Positions 10,261-23,269 of a DNA stretch of 64,000 nucleotides are shown in pieces. The stretch spans positions 50,389,365-50,453,364 of the forward strand of contig OY294047.1 of the NCBI GenBank assembly GCA_958510825.1. Reading direction: 5' to 3'. The notes beneath the pieces were generated by a model. It made no database searches. It was not told the DNA's origin and saw only the letters and a program-made list of their open reading frames with translations. The translations under genes were made by a program, and so were the position numbers. The number at the start of each line of letters is the position of its first letter. Positions within the stretch are counted from its first letter, which is position 1. The stretch is from Brachypterus glaber. Its lineage: Eukaryota; Arthropoda; Insecta; Coleoptera; Kateretidae.

Positions 10261-11530
10261 TTAAATAAAATTGTTGATGTTTTTTTCATTCCAAAAACAT
10301 TTCAGTCCAAACCTTCAGGAGTTTTTGTTCTAGGTTCTGGACCTGAAAGTTTAAGCCCAGTACAGAAGCACTGCGAATAAAATGTCACAGTTATTTACTT
10401 TTCTTAAAATGAAATTGACAACAAAAAGGATGGAATATTGGTAAGTAAGTAAGTAAGACTTTGCGGAGAACTTTGTGCATTCTTTGTAAAGTGCAAAGTA
10501 AGTACACTAGAGCCCCCTAGAGCAAAAACATTCTGAAGTGACAAGCATATGATTACAATTATTGGACAAGTAATTTAGAAACATTTTTAATCAAACTTCC
10601 ATATTTTTGATTGATTTATGTTAAAACAGTTACTTTGAACTATTAATTTTAGCTGTATCAATTAAGGCGGATTTAAAACAGCTGAATAGCGCTGTCAGCG
10701 TTATGCTGATAAGGGCAATAACTGCTACTTGAGAGGAGTAATTTTCCCAAAAAGATACCCATTTCAAATTTTGACGAGTAGTTGATTTCCTTTAATAAAT
10801 TATGTTATATAAATTATATATGATTATTTTGTTTGAATAGTCGCATAAACATTTCTTCAGATTTTATTCGATTTTTAAAAAGGAGGAGAATATAATTATG
10901 GGTGTTTCTATGAAAATCGGTTATGCACATATATTTAGAATTCTGTAAGACGTATTCAATAAATATGACTATTATTTAATAGTAAATACAAGTACTTTAT
11001 CGTCCTAATAATAAATGTTATATATAAAATTAGGATTATTTTAAAATTCGTCCTTAATTACTTGAATTATTAGTCCAAATCAAACTACAAATAATGGTCC
11101 AATTCCCCCAATATATTTTGAATTATTAGTCCCTTGTCTATATTTTTAAAATTATTAGGTTTATACAGTTGTTTTACTTTTAATTATTTTCCAAGATACT
11201 CTCTAAAGTGTTAAGAATTAGTTAATTTAAATTCTAAAATAATTTTTGGGGCACATGTGAAATTTTAAAATATTCGTTTTCTTGCAGAGCTCAAAAGTTA
11301 ATAGTCTATTCTCTATAAACAAAAGACTTGAAGTTAGCAGTAAACACCATTTTTTTCGAGTCAGCCGTTTCGAATTTAGTCCTAGGGACGTGCTTGTGTT
11401 GAGAACACGAGGTGGTGACGGTCAATATATTAGTCCCTTGGTGAATAATTCTTTTGTAACTTATTGGTATTTGTTTTTGACTAATTTTAATTTAACTTTT
11501 GTTTATGTGAATAATTAGTATTGAAACTAA
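10260..11530. other. Unassigned AT-rich intergenic DNA
   Basis: There is a (GTAA)n run near 10441. Several AATTATTAGTCC and TTAGTCCCTTG pieces at 11060-11450 look like eroded fragments of family iii. I see no convincing gene. The 78-codon frame at 11282-11518 has no recognisable domain. Confidence 0.5.
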
Positions 11531-11532
11531 AG

Positions 11533-11580
11533 GCAGACTAACATCTCTACTCTCAATTTCCCTACTCTAACTAACTTTTA
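11533..11580 (+). repeat. Solo end of CTACTCC-array MITE family
   Basis: The stretch reads GGCAGACTAACATCTCTACT and continues with CTC-type units. It includes the same GGCAG tip as the full element at 42826. Confidence 0.55.
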
Positions 11581-13320
11581 TTTCAAATAATTTTTAATAA
11601 TAGCTTAATAATAGTTTAAACCAAGGATTGATCATTAATTTGGGACTGCGAAAAGTATAATAATCTCGATAATAATTATTATCTATTATGATAGACCGAT
11701 ATTTAAGTATATAGATTGATTTTAATAGTGAATTCATGTCTAGAACAAATAATAAATTTAGAGATAAGATAAAGAGCACTTTTAACTTTTAACCGCTTTT
11801 GCTTTTATCAAAGTGTGCTACTGTTTTATGTTAGTGTTAATTAAAAATAACACTACCAATATAAAAGCTTTTATTTTAAAAATTTTAGATCATATACAAT
11901 TTTCATTCGGCTTTTTAAAGCAGCTTTAGCTAAAAAATGTCTCTTTGTTCTAAAGACTATGGTCTATCAGAACTTTTTTCTCGAGGAAAATAGTGTTTTT
12001 AAACTAAAAAAAGTTGTAATTTTTGACCTTCTCGCCCCCACAAAATCTTCTTCGCTACGGCCCTGGTTGTATTTATCCGTTTTAAAGTCTATACATTCTA
12101 GAAAAATTTTGTCAAGTTCTGTATATTAATAGAAACATAACAAAATTTCATAAATGTTATTCTTCAGAAAAATCACATCAGAGTATATTTTCAGTTTATT
12201 ATATTTAGTTTAATTCACCTTAATGTTAACGTTAACTCCAATTTCTCACAAAAAAAAAGCTTGCACCTAATGCATAGAAAATTTCTCCAAAAGCATCAAG
12301 CGCTCTGAAAGCCATCAAAAACTTCAAATGTTAAGTGAAAAGCTCTGTTAATATTTTCTTGTTATTCCCGCAGATTGTTTTTCTTTTGTTTGAGACTCTT
12401 TTTACATACAAGTCATTTCCTATTCGATAGTCTGGATAGATATAAAGTTTTATAGGGGTGAGAAACAATGAACTTAAGATCAGAGTTCACTATATCTATA
12501 CTCCGTCCAGTTATGCAAGATAGTAAGGGACGCGGCCCGTTTTACACCATAAAGCGCATAAATAGCATAATTATGCATAAATCGTAGTGTATCAAAAATT
12601 TAACAGATGTCGGTACTGTTTTCCTGGAAATGGCCTATCCAAAGACTCGCATAACAAGCATAGTACATAAGAAAGCGATGCCAGGATTGGTTTTTTTATA
12701 TTTACTAGTTATACAACGATTGGGTAGTACTGGGATTGTTGAGGTGGCGACTTACTTTGTCTGTGTTCATTCATAATTATCGAATTATTTCATTCATAAA
12801 GAACCTTCGGCCACTTTATCATCACTTTTTTATTATGTAGTATAAAGATAAAGTATAATTTTTTTTAAGAAAAATTACCACTGAAATATAGAAAGCGTAG
12901 GGACATGGTTAAAATTCAAGAAAATTTGTAATTTTGCATAGTTACCAATAAATTCTACCATTATCTCATTTAAAATGTGTTATTATGCCTCGTTTTTATT
13001 ATTATCAAGACAGTATTTCATTATGTCGCACTCTTTATCTTATAGTAGGATCCTTCTAGTAAAAGGAATCATGTTACATTAGAAATTTGTAATAAATTGT
13101 CTTAAAACATGTTTTTGGGATAATGTTAATGAGCAATCATTAACTGCTTTTGTGATACCACCAGAACTAGAAAACCCTTAAAATCGGAGACCCGGATCGT
13201 TATTATTAGGGTTCCTGAATGTTCTTCTATTTTTCCAAAATATATTTTTTAACAAGTATATACAAGGGGTAAACTGCTGAAAAAAAATTGTACACCTGGA
13301 TTCTTTCTAGTAGGAAATCC
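11580..13320. other. Unassigned AT-rich DNA with one foldback remnant
   Basis: Near 12645-12690 is one arm of the short foldback family also present at 27393-27510 and 30977-31105 (shared ACATAAGAA, GCGATGCC). Nothing else here is recognisable as gene or element. Confidence 0.5.
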
Positions 13321-14510
13321 CTTAATAGTCTAAGAGCTGGTTTTATTTCATTATAATAATTAAATAATTATTTGCTCCCAGCTGTATTTTATATATGTCT
13401 TAAAGTACATTCAAATTAAGCTATTTGTAAATCGCCAGGTCCTGGAAGCTTCGAAAAGGTGGTGAAACAGGGTGCCGAAAAATATATTTTTAACTTACCG
13501 AGTCAAACTCATTACATATATTACATTTAGATATTAGTCTATTTTTACAGTTTTACACAACTATCCAATAGGTTAATAGTTAAAAGAAGACTTTAAAAAC
13601 TCTATCTGACATACAGGGTGATCCATAACTGGCATGCCAAAATTTAAGAGGTGATTCTAGATCCAAAAATATAAAAAAAGTTCCTATAAAGGTTGGTCCG
13701 GAAATGAGCCCTAAGGGATCTAGGGCCCTTTAAAATTGTAATAAAAATAAGGTTTTTAATTAATAACTCGGGTACCGTTTAAGCTAGAGCGGCGAGCTTT
13801 TGCATGTATACTAGTATTAATAAGGGCAATAAGTTTATGTTAATTTATTTTTTTAATTTATCCAGAGGCGTGCCCAGACGGACAAAATATATGAGGCTTA
13901 AAACATTTTTGCCCCAAACTTTTCTATGTGTATGTTTTTTGGATTTGTTGTAAAAAATATAGATTTCTAGAGTAAAAATACATATAAAATATCATATAGT
14001 GTAACACTGTAGGAGCAACCGTTATCAAAAAAAATGCAATTAAGAGGAAGTAACATTTTGTGCCACCAAAAACGTTACTTTTTAAAAGGCTATTACTCCT
14101 TTAATATTAAATTTAGGTGTTTTGGTGTATAATACTTTTTTGCTCAGTTTTAAATGAAGAATCACCCTGCAGCATTAAAATTTTATTGGTGCTTTTTTTT
14201 GTTCCCCATTCAATACGTCATCTTCGAAGGGCCGTAGCTCCCTTAGGACTCATTTCCGGACCAACCTTTATAGAAACTTTTTTTCATATTTTTGGATGTA
14301 GAATCACCTCTTAAATTTCGGTACGCGAGTTCTGGAACAGGCTGTATGTCGACACTAAAAATTCTTAATAATTTTCATTTAATCAAAATTTCATTTCATA
14401 AATTCTCATTTCTTTAAAAAATTAAGGATCACATATTTTAAAGGCACTTATTAAAGACTGTTCTTACCCCTTGGCCCCAGAATTATTGTGTATAACTACA
14501 CAAATAGATA
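13320..14510. repeat. Repeat R interrupted by a MITE
   Basis: Segments 13320-13610 and 14346-14510 match, in reverse complement, 58010-58260 and 57830-57985 (shared GGCCCCAGAATTATT-type and ACATTTAGATTAGTC-type blocks). They form one older repeat split by the insertion at 13614-14344. A third relative lies at 51030-51120. Confidence 0.6.
13614..14344. mobile_element. 731-bp TA-flanked foldback MITE (CAGGGTG family)
   Basis: TA-CAGGGTG at the left pairs with CAGGCTG-TA at the right. Inside, arms of more than 100 bp are inverted repeats containing AATTTAAGAGGTGATTCTA and GGTTGGTCCGGAAATGAG. The interior holds CCAGAGGCGTGCCCAGACGG. TA duplication plus long arms fits a mariner-like MITE, though the tip sequence alone does not fix the superfamily. 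Confidence 0.75.
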
Positions 14511-14578
14511 GGAAGTTATGATCCTATACAATTGTACTTTATTTTTTGTTAAAAACACTATAATTCTAAAGTCACGTA

Positions 14579-14771
14579 CAGTGGGTTAGGCTAAATGTGA
14601 CACCCAGGGTAATTGTGACATGCCCTGTTATAATTCTTCTAAACTAGTTTATATCCAATCCAAAGTCCAAACCATTAGGTTAAAATGTCGATTTGATTTA
14701 AACTTGTTTAGAAGAATTATAACAGGACATATCACAATTACCCTGGGTGTCACATTTAGCCTAACCCACTG
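14579..14771. mobile_element. 193-bp TA-flanked foldback MITE (mariner-like)
   Basis: There are ~62-bp terminal inverted repeats beginning CAGTGGGTTAGGCTAAATGT and ending in its complement at 14771, with TA at 14577-14578 and 14772-14773. Arms are nearly identical and the loop is ~65 bp. No coding capacity. Confidence 0.88.
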
Positions 14772-15649
14772 TACCTTAATATTTAGTACGGACATGAAAT
14801 TTTGCATGTTTTTAACAAAAATTAAAGGATAATAACTTCCGATTTCCTATCCATTTGTAACTGAATATTCAGTTTACTTTTTACAGTGTTATACATCTGT
14901 ATTTCTTAGCGATTTGCTCATTGGATACCTAAATACAATAAATTCTAAATAACTTTTTTTCGGCAAAAAGTGCAAACGAAATATCCTCTTTCCTCTGCAT
15001 ATCTGGTCCTCCGAAAGTAAAAAATCGTTTAAACAAAATATGTGTTATAACAATATGGCCATATTTCTGAAAAAAGTCCTACGATACCAATAAATATTCA
15101 AGTGATGTGACGTAATGTCATATATTCAAATATGTTTTTAAACTAGGTTAAGAGTTGACATTGAAAAACCTCTTGCAAAACAAAAACTTCACTAAAAAAT
15201 GTTTAGCCTTAAAAAACTATAAGGGACAATATTTGTTTTGTTTACAAAACTTTTTTTACGTATGCTATAGTGGCATTCAACTGGCACTAACAAAAATTTA
15301 TGGGAAGCATTTATTAGTCTTTATCGTTCGTTTATTATTGTCTGGTTTTATGTAAAAAAGCACATTTCCAGGATCAAAGCTTTTTCATTTCAAGTACATA
15401 TACTTACAAAATGTATAGTACATTGTGTCCCCGAATTAAGTGCACAAAATTACCAATTTTTTCGAATTTCGCGTAACTTTTATTTAAATCAAGTGCTGTT
15501 TATTAATTAAATAAGGGGGCGCTAATTATTACCGAAAAGTTTTTTTTTATCTAGGGATTTACGAAAAAAAGTTATAACAGTTGCACGTATCTTGGCAAAA
15601 CATCGGCACTAGGCACTAATTTATAACGTTATGAAATAGGAAGTTGTGT

Positions 15650-15830
15650 GAATAGGCAGCCATTAATACACATGCGTGTTGCATAATTTATTAAAGTTTG
15701 AAAACCTGTATCTCTAAAACGTTATATTGTAGCAAAAACTGTATATGACATTTTTTGTAGGGCTTAAAAAGAGCTTTCATTAAAAATTAAATTTTTTGAA
15801 ATTGGTTTATAAATATGTGAGTTTTGTCAA
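15650..15830 (+). repeat. Diverged copy of the 199-bp repeat at 48993
   Basis: Shared order with 48993-49191: TTAATACAC, GTGT.TCATAATTTATTAAAGTTTGAAA, CTGTATCTC.AAAACGTT, AGCAAAAAACT, GGGCTT..AGAGCTTT. It is a dispersed repeat of unknown class. Confidence 0.6.
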
Positions 15831-16060
15831 AAAAACATTTTACTGCTTTAAACGCTAATATCTCGAAAACAATGTATTTTATAAAAAAGTTTTTTATAAC
15901 ATTTTTTAATCAATAAGTGTTAACTAGTTCCTCCAGATATATTGGAAACAACCAAACCAAGCGAAAAGATTAAGTTTTGTTTAAAAGTGGAGTACTAAAA
16001 AAATAAAGTTTTTAGCAAACAGTTTAATTATTTGAATTTAATAACGACCCTCTTAATATG

Positions 16061-16560
16061 TATTTGTTTTGGAATAACGTAATTAAAAATAAATAGATGG
16101 GTAAATAATAGTTATTTATGGTACTAGTGGGTAAAGTAAGATATTGCCCATGAGAAAATTAACCTGCGAGGCGTCAGCCAAGCAGGTTAATTTTCGTATT
16201 TTCGTATTTGTTTTGGAATAACGTAATTAAAAATAAATAGATGGGTAAATAATAGTTATTTATGGTACTAGTGGGTAAAGTAAGATATTGCCCATGAGAA
16301 AATTAAACTGCGAGGCGTCAGCCAAGCAGGTTAATTTTCGAGAGGGCAATATCGGTTTACCCATGAGTGCCATACAAGGTTTTATCCAATAAATAGCTTA
16401 GGAATTCATATTTTTATTAAAAATTTTAATGACATTTACAAGAAAATAATTTGACAAGTGACAGTTGAGTGGGTAAAATAAATAATTATCCACTCAATAA
16501 AGTAAAAGCCACGCGGGGGTTATTATTGAGTTTATCTATTTAAAATAAAGCTGGTAATTG
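16061..16560 (+). repeat. Palindrome-ended repeat, family ii, dispersed copy
   Basis: The outer stem is TATGGTACTAGTGGGTAAAG with TTTACCCATGAGTGCCATA, plus GATATTGCCC with GGGCAATATC. The inner stem is GAAAATTAACCTGC with GCAGGTTAATTTTC around the apex GAGGCGTCAGCCAA. The segment 16061-16198 is duplicated at 16200-16339, so the left half occurs twice. The body ends TGTATTGGATAAATAT. The same family forms the array at 21955-23261. Confidence 0.75.
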
Positions 16561-17005
16561 TCTTATTATCTATATGTATTGGATAAATATATTTTATATT
16601 AACAGTTTTTTTTATACACAAAGAATAAATACAAAATAAAAGAAACTTATAAGACTTATATTGGTTTTTAAAAGTCCAAACCACTAGTGGTTTACCCTTC
16701 AATTTTTGACATGGAATAGCCCCCATATTGAATGAATGCACGTCTGTAAATTCCGGCCGTCGTTATTGGTTTTTCTTCAATTAAATGCGAACGCTATTTG
16801 ATTCGACTTGAAACTCCATAGCGAGTTCATATCAGAAGTTCTGAGATTCTATTCAAAAGAACTTCCATCATTATACACTTTAGTGCCTATTATACTAATT
16901 TATTTCGAACGTTAAATAGCAGTTTCTTTGAAAAATTATAGAAATTAATTTGGATATACAGGGTGGTACATTTATCATGACCATCCTTAACATTTTAACC
17001 CTTTA

Positions 17006-17908
17006 CCCGGACAACATTTGCTATTTCACCTGGAAGTCATTATGACATCATTTAATGATTTTCTCTGAGTTCATGAACGCATACAGATGACTCCCCATTG
17101 TAAAGTCATTACGAGATCATGTCATGAAGATCTAGCAGCGGTCTACGGAATGCGCATGCGCAAACTTTAAATTAACCGCGAAATTTAAATTTACCGCGAA
17201 ATTTAAAATTTAAAAAAATGAAAGGAAATTACCCTGCTTAAAAAGATCACATACACACACCTTTTTGCTCATATCTTGAAAACGCGAAGAGATACCAAAA
17301 AAAAATACGAAAAAATCGACCCCCTAGGACCCCCACACAAGTTCATTTTCAACAACTTGAGGACACCGGGATGTTCCCACTGGGAACTTCCCAGTGAAAA
17401 TGTTCCCCAATATGACTGGAGGAACTAGTTCCTCTAGGCTAAAGCCTCCAGATATCTACGGCTCGAATTAGCTGACCAGTAAGTTAATTACTAGTTATTA
17501 CTAGTAGTATATTCTTATACAGACAGTTGCCTTTAATACTAATTCTTAGAAGGCGACTTTATTCGTTTAATAAGTTTAGTTAGTGGTAGGAAATAACATG
17601 TGGGGCCACCTATAGCATAACGCTGTCAAATGCACTGAAATTGAAACATTACAGAAGCCTGTACTATTCGGCAATCGTTCTCAATCGGGTCCCGGGCAAC
17701 ATTTGCTATTTCATGTGGAAGTCATTATAATATCATTTAAATGATTTAACATTAAATTTATACACCTCATGACAAACCCATAACAAACTCATAACATGAT
17801 CACAAAATCATGAGATGTGCTCATCATGATGTTCGTATGAGTACCAAATGTGGAAATCTTAACATGATGCTCTCATGAGGCCTCATGAGTTTATGGATGT
17901 TGTCCGGG
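17006..17908. mobile_element. 903-bp TA-flanked element, CCCGGACAACAT tips
   Basis: Tips CCCGGACAACAT and ATGTTGTCCGGG are bounded by TA on each side (17004-17005, 17909-17910). The subterminal GCTATTTCA.GTGGAAGTCATTATGA block recurs internally at ~17690. A second copy lies at 34937-35771. GGAACTAGTTCC-type palindromes occur in the middle. Confidence 0.8.
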
Positions 17909-18177
17909 TAGCTGCTGTGGGCGTATTTATACGTTTCGCATAAATAAATATACGTTTATGTAATATTTATTATATACGTATTTATGGGCGTATTTATACA
18001 TTGCACCCAAATATATAATTTACAGCCTAAAACTGCTCGCGGTGGTTTTTTGCAAATTTTAACTTTTTGTTCCCTGATTTTTTTTTTCATAAATTGTTTA
18101 AACACGCCATAAGAAGTAATTTAGGCAAATATAAAAAAATCGTTCGGATTGATTGTTATTTGTACGTGTTTTCTAAT

Positions 18178-19080
18178 TTATTATAATATGTACATATTAC
18201 TTGAACTTCAATATATATTTTAGATATAATAATAATGTCATTATTTATGATCACTAAATTACACAAATGGTTATCTCCAACGCCAAAGGGCGTATCTTTT
18301 TTTTTCTAGCGCTTTATTGTTTTATGAGAGTAGTCGACCGAAATATAAAAAAAAAATTGCATATTCGGACTTAAAATGCAATGAGACGTCGAGAAAATCT
18401 GAAAAAAGTGGGTGTTTAAAATATCGGTCTGTTTGCCCTCTGACTATAAACCTTGTAACTTTTAAACAAAATGTCCGATTTATAAAAATTCAGATGTAAA
18501 ATATCTTTAACAGTGGGATAAGCTTATAAGGGGGACAAAATGGGCAAAAACTAATATTTGTTGTTATAACTGGCTTATCATTGATCGTAAGCATTTTTTT
18601 ATTTTCTACTAAAATTTTAATTAAGTTTGTTGTAGAATAAGAATTGTTATCTTTCGATCAATAATAAGCCAGTTTACGCCAAAAATATTGGTTTTTTACC
18701 ACTTTTCCCCCTTGCTGCTCTCCAATGTTAACCATATTTGACGTCAGGTAAACTACAAAGGTCCTGAATCGTAGAGTCAAGGAACTTTTTAAATCGGACC
18801 CCTCGTTTAAAAGTTACAAGGTTTATAGTCAGAGAACAGACAGATATTTCTTTAACGCCCGCTCATTTCTAATTTTCTCGACGTTCATGGCATTTTAAGT
18901 CCGAATATTTGATTTTTCGGTCGACTTCGCCCATAAAACAATAAAGCGTTATAAAAAAAAACATACGCCCTTTGACGTTGGAAATAAGCACTTTTGTAAT
19001 GTAGTGATCATAAATAATAACTTTATTATTATATCTAATATATATATTGAAGTTCAAGTACATAATATGTACATATTATA
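18178..19080. mobile_element. ~900-bp foldback element J
   Basis: Long inverted arms share ATAATATGTACATATTA, TATATCTAATATATAT-type runs, CCAACG.CAAAGGGCGTA and GACCGAAAAATCAAA-like blocks. The centre is near 18630 (TAAGCCAGTT / AACTGGCTTAT). A fragment of one arm recurs at 33350-33600. The frames read here on either strand are arm sequence. Confidence 0.7.
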
Positions 19081-19504
19081 CACGGAAAAAAAAATTATAG
19101 CTAGGAGCGCTATAACACACATACCAAGCAAATTATAATCGCTTATTATATAAATACAAGGCTTTCTCTTACAATTATGGCAGTCAGTGTAAAAATTTAT
19201 ATGAAATACTTTAATTGTTTAGTGAATAATAAAATATAACAAATAGTATGGCATTTATAGCTTAAATAGATTTAATTATTGTCCGTGCTAATAATTTTTA
19301 TAATATAATAAAATTTCTGTAAATTTATAATAGTGCCTGTAATAAATATAATCGTGTCTGTAATATATATAATCGTTTCCAATTTATTTTTAACATTATT
19401 AGTTATTGTGTCCCTTATAATCTATAGCTTAAATCACTATAATTTGCCACTGTTACCAAATATCTTATAATGTATAGCGCAGAGCCCACTAATTTCTTTC
19501 CGTG
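19081..19504. mobile_element. 424-bp TA-flanked MITE, CACGGAAA tips
   Basis: Tips CACGGAAA and TTTCCGTG lie inside TA dinucleotides. Subterminal ATTATAGC..GCGCTATA blocks are inverted. The interior is AT-rich with many TATAATNTATA motifs. Confidence 0.6.
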
Positions 19505-19509
19505 TAATA

Positions 19510-20440
19510 AGAAAAAACGTAAAAAAAACGATCGATACGAACGATTTTTTTTTATATTTACCAAAATTACTACGTTTTAAGCGGAAACATTCCGCCTTTA
19601 AAGGGTTAATTATGTTTAGTGCCACTATTTATTTTTTCAGTGTAGAAAAAACTCTTTTACACACAAAACTTAAACCATTAAATAACTTTTTAAGCTGAAA
19701 CCGCTAGCAAGCAAAATGTAATGGATATATACCAGCATTTTTAAAATTGAATAGTGATAGATTTATTGGATATTTTCGATGGAATCCCAGTAAAATTCTG
19801 TCCCCGTTTCAAAACTTTTAAATAACATTACCGTTAAATTACCCAACTTTATAAATTTTTCTCATTTTTCTCAAAATTTTACGATGATACTTTGTTATTA
19901 TTCTGCTGTAATGAATAACTTATTATTACACCATTTGCAGCTTTAACGCTAGGAAACTATAATATTTATAGGTTACTTTTTTTATCAAAATAAAAATTTT
20001 GGGAATTTTATGGTCTAAAAACTTCTTTTGCAAATTTTGCAACACTACCCTTTTTTTTTAATTAATCTTAGTACTAAACAAGAACAGCCGTCTCGAATAA
20101 GCGAGAATACTTTCTCATATAAAAAGTTATGTCCGGAAACAATTTATTACATTTCGGGAAGAAAAAATAATAATAACATTTTTTGTGTAATTTTATTTTA
20201 CCTTTTAGATGGTTTTAAAATGTTTATTTTACCATTTAGTTTGTTTTTAATTTTTTTTTTTCTATTCTGAATAATAAAGGATTGTCCAGAATTGTTTTTA
20301 AGTTTTGGTGGAGAGAAGAGGTAGTTGGAAAAAAATTATAATAACATTTTTTATGTAGTTTTATTTAAAGTTTTATATTATTTATAAATTTTTCTTTTAC
20401 TGTAAAAAATAAAAAATTACGACTAAAACTCCCCATTTTG
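19510..20440. other. Unassigned AT-rich DNA
   Basis: No gene or element boundary recognised. The short open frames are A/T-run driven. Confidence 0.5.
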
Positions 20441-21200
20441 AATAAACGTGCATGAATGCATACATACATACAAACAAGTTCAAAACATAACCCTCCTTTT
20501 GCGTTGCTTAAATCACCAACATTTCGTTTTTTTTTTCTTTATATTATCAGGCATATAGGTCTAAGAACTTTTACCTCAAGAAGTAATTTCAGACCAATGT
20601 TTATGAAGGTGTCATCTTTTTGTTTTTTTATTTACTAACAGAAACGCGATACAGCTTTGTGGTGTAAAATGTAGATGACGCTAGTCGACTTTCAGTCTAC
20701 CTAGTAGCGATGTTGCGTAGTTTCCACCTTATTATGAATTCAAATCATTATACTTAAATTGAAAATGTAAAAAACTTTATTGTGTATACTATAATTATGT
20801 TTAATAATATAGTATATTTAAATCTATTAAAATTAAACTACTAGTTCATATAAAACTCATACAGAACTAATGTTTCTTAAAATTTACAATAAAATATCCA
20901 AAGTATATGTTTCCAATCGGCAACACTGTACCCCTGTCAGTCATTTTACGACATTAGACTGTGAGTTTACACATTCTTTTTCTCTCTTTACGCGTACTAA
21001 GTGTAAACAATAGTCACTCCCCACCAGCCCCTCATCGTAGTTGGTTCACGCTTCAAACAAAGCATACGGTAGATTTCATCATGTTTCTTCTTGAGGTAAA
21101 AGTTCTTTGATATAGGTATATGGAGCACGTGCATTTATTTCTAGTCTGTTTTTAGCACCTTAGCTTGTATTCCATTTTAGTGTATAATTTATTATAAGTA
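20440..21200. repeat. Diverged repeat related to 50833-51050
   Basis: Near 20510-20590 is AACATTTCG...CAGGCATATAGGT, and at 21075-21180 is TATGGAGCACGTGCATTT with AGCACCTTAGCTTG; both match the region at 50945-51050. AGAACTTTTACCTCAAGAAG (20564) is the inverse of a block at ~21091, so the unit is partly palindromic. It may descend from Penelope-like 3' ends (see the hammerhead-like motifs at 50.8-51.0 kb). Confidence 0.45.
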
Positions 21201-21954
21201 TTATGATATAAAGATATGTTTTATTAAAAAAGGTGTAAATTTATAATAAAATTTATAGCTGAAAACCTTGCACGTTGAGGCGTATAAAATATATGCTAAT
21301 AAGAAAATAAAACTATAGTTTACAGTCTAAATATATTGTCAGACTTTTACAGTTATAATATATCTTAAGAGATGTATACATAACTTCACAAATATAAATA
21401 ATATAGATTTACTATGTATTTTAGTAAAAAAATATAGTAGGTAAAAAGTATTTTCACGGTAAATCGAGTAATTTTTCATAGCATTACCAGTAAATTTTAC
21501 CTTAATTGTTACTTTCATGCGTATGCAACCCAGTATACTACTTTCAGTATAATTGGTTGCCTAGCGGTATTATTGGCATTGTGCTATATTGAATAGAATT
21601 GGCAATTCCGGGAATTTCTGTCAGAGATCAGAAAATGACAGGGTATTGAGAAACATGCCGACAAAATTAGGTTACCATATTAGATATAAATGTAGTTAAA
21701 TTAAATTAAATGCACACAATACAATCCTCCATGATCCTAAGCACTAAGCAGCACTTTAGCAACTACGGGGTACCCCAATTCACAGGAAGAAACGGCTATT
21801 TCGGTGAGTGCAAATTTACTATCCTATTTTACAAGTTTCCCTCCAAAAAATATCCTTACAAGTGCCTCTAGCGCTCACAATAATCTGCGGTAAAATTTTT
21901 TTGAGTGTCATGTCCTGCTTTTGCTGCATTACAATGGTAATTTTTAGTGTAAAA
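21200..21954. other. Unassigned AT-rich DNA
   Basis: Nothing recognised beyond AT-rich sequence up to the family ii array. Confidence 0.5.
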
Positions 21955-23261
21955 TAGTTATTTATGGTACTAGTGGGTAAAGTAAGATATTGCCCAAAAG
22001 TCCAAACGAGGCGTCAGCCAAGCAGGTTAATTTTCGAGAGGGCAATATCGGTTTACCCATGAGTGCCATACAAGGTTTTATCCAATAAATAACTTAGGAA
22101 TTCATACTTTTATTAAAAATTGACATTTACAAGAAAATAATTTGACAAGTGACAGTTGAGTGGTTAAAATAAATAATTATCCACTCAATAAAGTAAAAGC
22201 CACGCGGGGGTTATTATTGAGTTTATCTATTTAAAATAAAGCTGGTAATTGTCTTATTATCTGTATGTATTGGATAATAGTTATTTATAGTACTAGTGGG
22301 TAAAGTAAGATATTGCCCAAAAGTCCAAACGAGGCGTCAGCCAAGCAGGTTAATTTTCGAGAGGGCAATATCGGTTTACCCATGAGTGCCATACAAGGTT
22401 TTATCCAATAAATAGCTTAGGAATTCATATTTTTATTAAAAATTTTAATGACATTTAAAAGAAAATAATTTGACAAGTGACAGTTGAGTGGGTAAAATAA
22501 ATAATTACCCACTCAATAAAGTAAAAGCCACGCGGGGGTTATTATTGAGTTTATCTATTTAAAATAAAGCTGGTAATTGTCTTATTATCTGTATGTATTG
22601 GATAATAGTTATTTATGGTACTAGTGGGTAAAGTAAGATATTGCCCAAAAGTCCAAACGAGGCGTCAGCCAAGCAGGTTAATTTTCGAGAGGGCAATATC
22701 GGTTTACCCATGAGTGCCATACAAGGTTTTATCCAATAAATAGCTTAGGAATTCATATTTTTATTAAAAATTTTAATGACATTTAAAAGAAAATAATTTG
22801 ACAAGTGACAGTTGAGTGGGTAAAATAAATAATTACCCACTCAATAAAGTAAAAGCCACGCGGGGGTTATTATTGAGTTTATCTATTTAAAATAAAGCTG
22901 GTAATTGTCTTATTATCTGTATGTATTGGATAATAGTTATTTATGGTACTAGTGGGTAAAGTAAGTTATTGCCCAAAAGTCCAAACGAGGCGTCAGCCAA
23001 GCAGGTTAATTTTCGAGAGGGCAATATCGGTTTACCCATGAGTGCCATACAAGGTTTTATCCAATAAATAGCTTAGGAATTTATATTTTTATTAAAAATT
23101 TTAATGACATTTACAAGAAAATAATTTGACAAGTGACAGTTTAGTGGGTAAAATAAGTAATTATCCACTCAATAAAGTAAAAGCCACGCGGGGGTTATTA
23201 TTGAGTTTATCTATTTAAAATAAAGCTGGTAATTGTCTTATTATCTGTATGTGTTGGATAA
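21955..23261 (+). repeat. Family ii tandem array, four ~325-bp units
   Basis: Units start at 21955, 22278, 22606 and 22934 (TAGTTATTTAT), giving periods of 323, 328 and 328 bp. Each has one palindrome (GGTACTAGTGGGTAAAG / TTTACCCATGAGTGCC), a second hairpin around GAGTGGGTAAAATAAATAA, and the marker AGCCACGCGGGGGTTATT. Unlike the dispersed copy at 16061, the first inner arm and apex start are replaced by AAAAGTCCAAAC in every unit, so the array was amplified from one altered founder. Units 2 and 3 are nearly identical. Confidence 0.9.
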
Positions 23262-23269
23262 ATATTTTT

